From contig CALEJC010000031.1 in the NCBI GenBank assembly GCA_937898205.1, positions 1-7,055 of the forward strand: a stretch of DNA of 7,055 nt. Direction: 5' to 3'. Positions 6,355 to 7,055 of this stretch are shown in pieces. How positions within the stretch are numbered: position 1 is the stretch's first letter; every line of letters starts with the position of its first letter. The position numbers and the translations under genes were made by a program. The stretch is from an uncultured Bacteroidales bacterium. Its GTDB lineage: Bacteria > Bacteroidota > Bacteroidia > Bacteroidales > UBA932. The notes beneath the pieces were generated by a model, which was not told the DNA's origin, searched no databases, and saw nothing but the letters and a program-made list of their open reading frames with translations.

Positions 6355-7055
6355 TAGAATGTATATCTAAGCAATGCCTGAACACGGTTGTTGGTCACCC
6401 AATGGAGATCGGCAGTAGCGAGACCATATTTGTAGTCGTCGCTGAATGCGTCCCACTTACCATACTGCACACTTGTCAGCTCATACTCAAGTCCGAAGGT
6501 AACTTTACCAAGGTTATAGAGCACAGACGGAGTGATGCGGTACATTGCATTCATGTTAGAGAAACTGTTCTTGCTGAAATAGATATAGTCAGGAGAGATG
6601 ATTTCCTCTTTTGTACCATAGTTCTTCACAAAGCCTCCAAAGAGCACTCCCTGAAGCTTCTTGCCATATTTAAAGCTGATCCAAGATGAGAGGTTGCGGG
6701 TTGGAGTGTACTCCCAGCTATCGTTTTTCATTGAAGTCACGGCATAACCGCCATTGAGGTTCATGTGCTCACCTGCCTGCGCAAATGTGGCCTTGGCCTT
6801 CACAGAGAAGTCGCCCTTTACATACTGCGCAAACATAAAGGCAGAAGATGTGCTGATGCGGTCATCAACCTTGGCAGTGCCGGCTGCATTGAAGTTGCGA
6901 GGCTTGATAGAAAGGAAATCATAGCCGACCTTGACAGTGAATCCACCTGTCTTATAGGTAAGACCGAGGTAGGCCTCAGGGGTCTTGGAATATTTGATAT
7001 AATCCGCCTTCTGGCCGTTAGGGCCGGCTGAAGTATACTGCATCTGCCAGATTGC
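6354..7055 (-). CDS. Porin-like outer membrane beta-barrel protein, C-terminal part (5' truncated)
   Basis: The last 233 codons of this gene are visible; the frame stays open through the right edge (A-I-W-Q before the Met at 7043), so the start is outside. The sequence alternates polar and hydrophobic or aromatic residues in short strands separated by polar turns, for example AYLGLTYKTGGFTVKVGYDFLS, WISFKYGKKLQGVLFGGF and VTFGLEYELTSVQYG. It ends with ALLRYTF, and a terminal Phe is the usual outer membrane assembly (BAM) signal. It resembles the roughly 400-residue porin-like barrels common in Bacteroidota, but I cannot assign a substrate or a precise family. Its TAA overlaps the ATG of the CNNM/CBS gene by one base, so the two are likely co-translated. 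A pore for small solutes is the most plausible role; a non-channel barrel is possible. Confidence 0.75.
   Translation of the reverse strand, partial: AIWQMQYTSAGPNGQKADYIKYSKTPEAYLGLTYKTGGFTVKVGYDFLSIKPRNFNAAGTAKVDDRISTSSAFMFAQYVKGDFSVKAKATFAQAGEHMNLNGGYAVTSMKNDSWEYTPTRNLSSWISFKYGKKLQGVLFGGFVKNYGTKEEIISPDYIYFSKNSFSNMNAMYRITPSVLYNLGKVTFGLEYELTSVQYGKWDAFSDDYKYGLATADLHWVTNNRVQALLRYTF

Noticed and set aside
6270..6689. 139-codon open frame on the plus strand
   Set aside because: It is antisense to the porin-like gene and the start of the CNNM gene, both well supported, and shows no domain or plausible start context.

Overview
The window looks like a chromosomal segment from a gut-type Bacteroidales (Bacteroidota). 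The evidence is two exported lipoproteins related to the DUF6562 and FimB/Mfa2 groups, a DUF3575-type outer membrane protein, very tight gene packing, and mostly A-rich or weak ribosome binding sites. It holds seven coding sequences, two of them cut by the window edges. I see no RNA genes, insertion sequences, CRISPR arrays or intergenic gaps longer than about 20 bases.

The left part (1-4211, plus strand) is one compact run of surface-protein genes. It starts with the C-terminal tail of a beta-helix-like protein (1-216). Next is a 565-residue lipoprotein with a DUF6562-like N-terminal half and a repetitive beta-helix-like C-terminal half (237-1934). Then comes a 418-residue protein with an OmpA-like N-terminal domain followed by a DUF3575-type beta-barrel (1947-3203), and last a 331-residue Mfa2/DUF6562-like lipoprotein (3216-4211). 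The spacers are 20, 12 and 12 bases, so the genes are very probably co-transcribed. By analogy with Bacteroidales fimbrial loci, in which DUF3575-type barrels neighbour Mfa2-like lipoproteins, this is probably a cell-surface assembly or adhesin locus. The substrate or partner is unknown. The most interesting feature is the I-x-x-G-A-x-[IV]-G-x-[IL] rung motif shared by the first two genes, which points to tandemly duplicated beta-helix surface proteins.

The right part (4212-7055, minus strand) is a second compact operon, read from right to left. It contains the C-terminal part of a porin-like outer membrane beta-barrel, a CNNM/CBS-pair membrane protein, and a GH53 endo-beta-1,4-galactanase lipoprotein. 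The first junction overlaps by one base (TAATG) and the second by 11 bases, so translational coupling is likely. The galactanase is not next to SusC/SusD genes within the window.

The two operons converge with no spacer at all: the stop codons abut as TAATTA at 4209-4214, and no intrinsic terminator is visible there. Promoters for both operons must lie outside the window.
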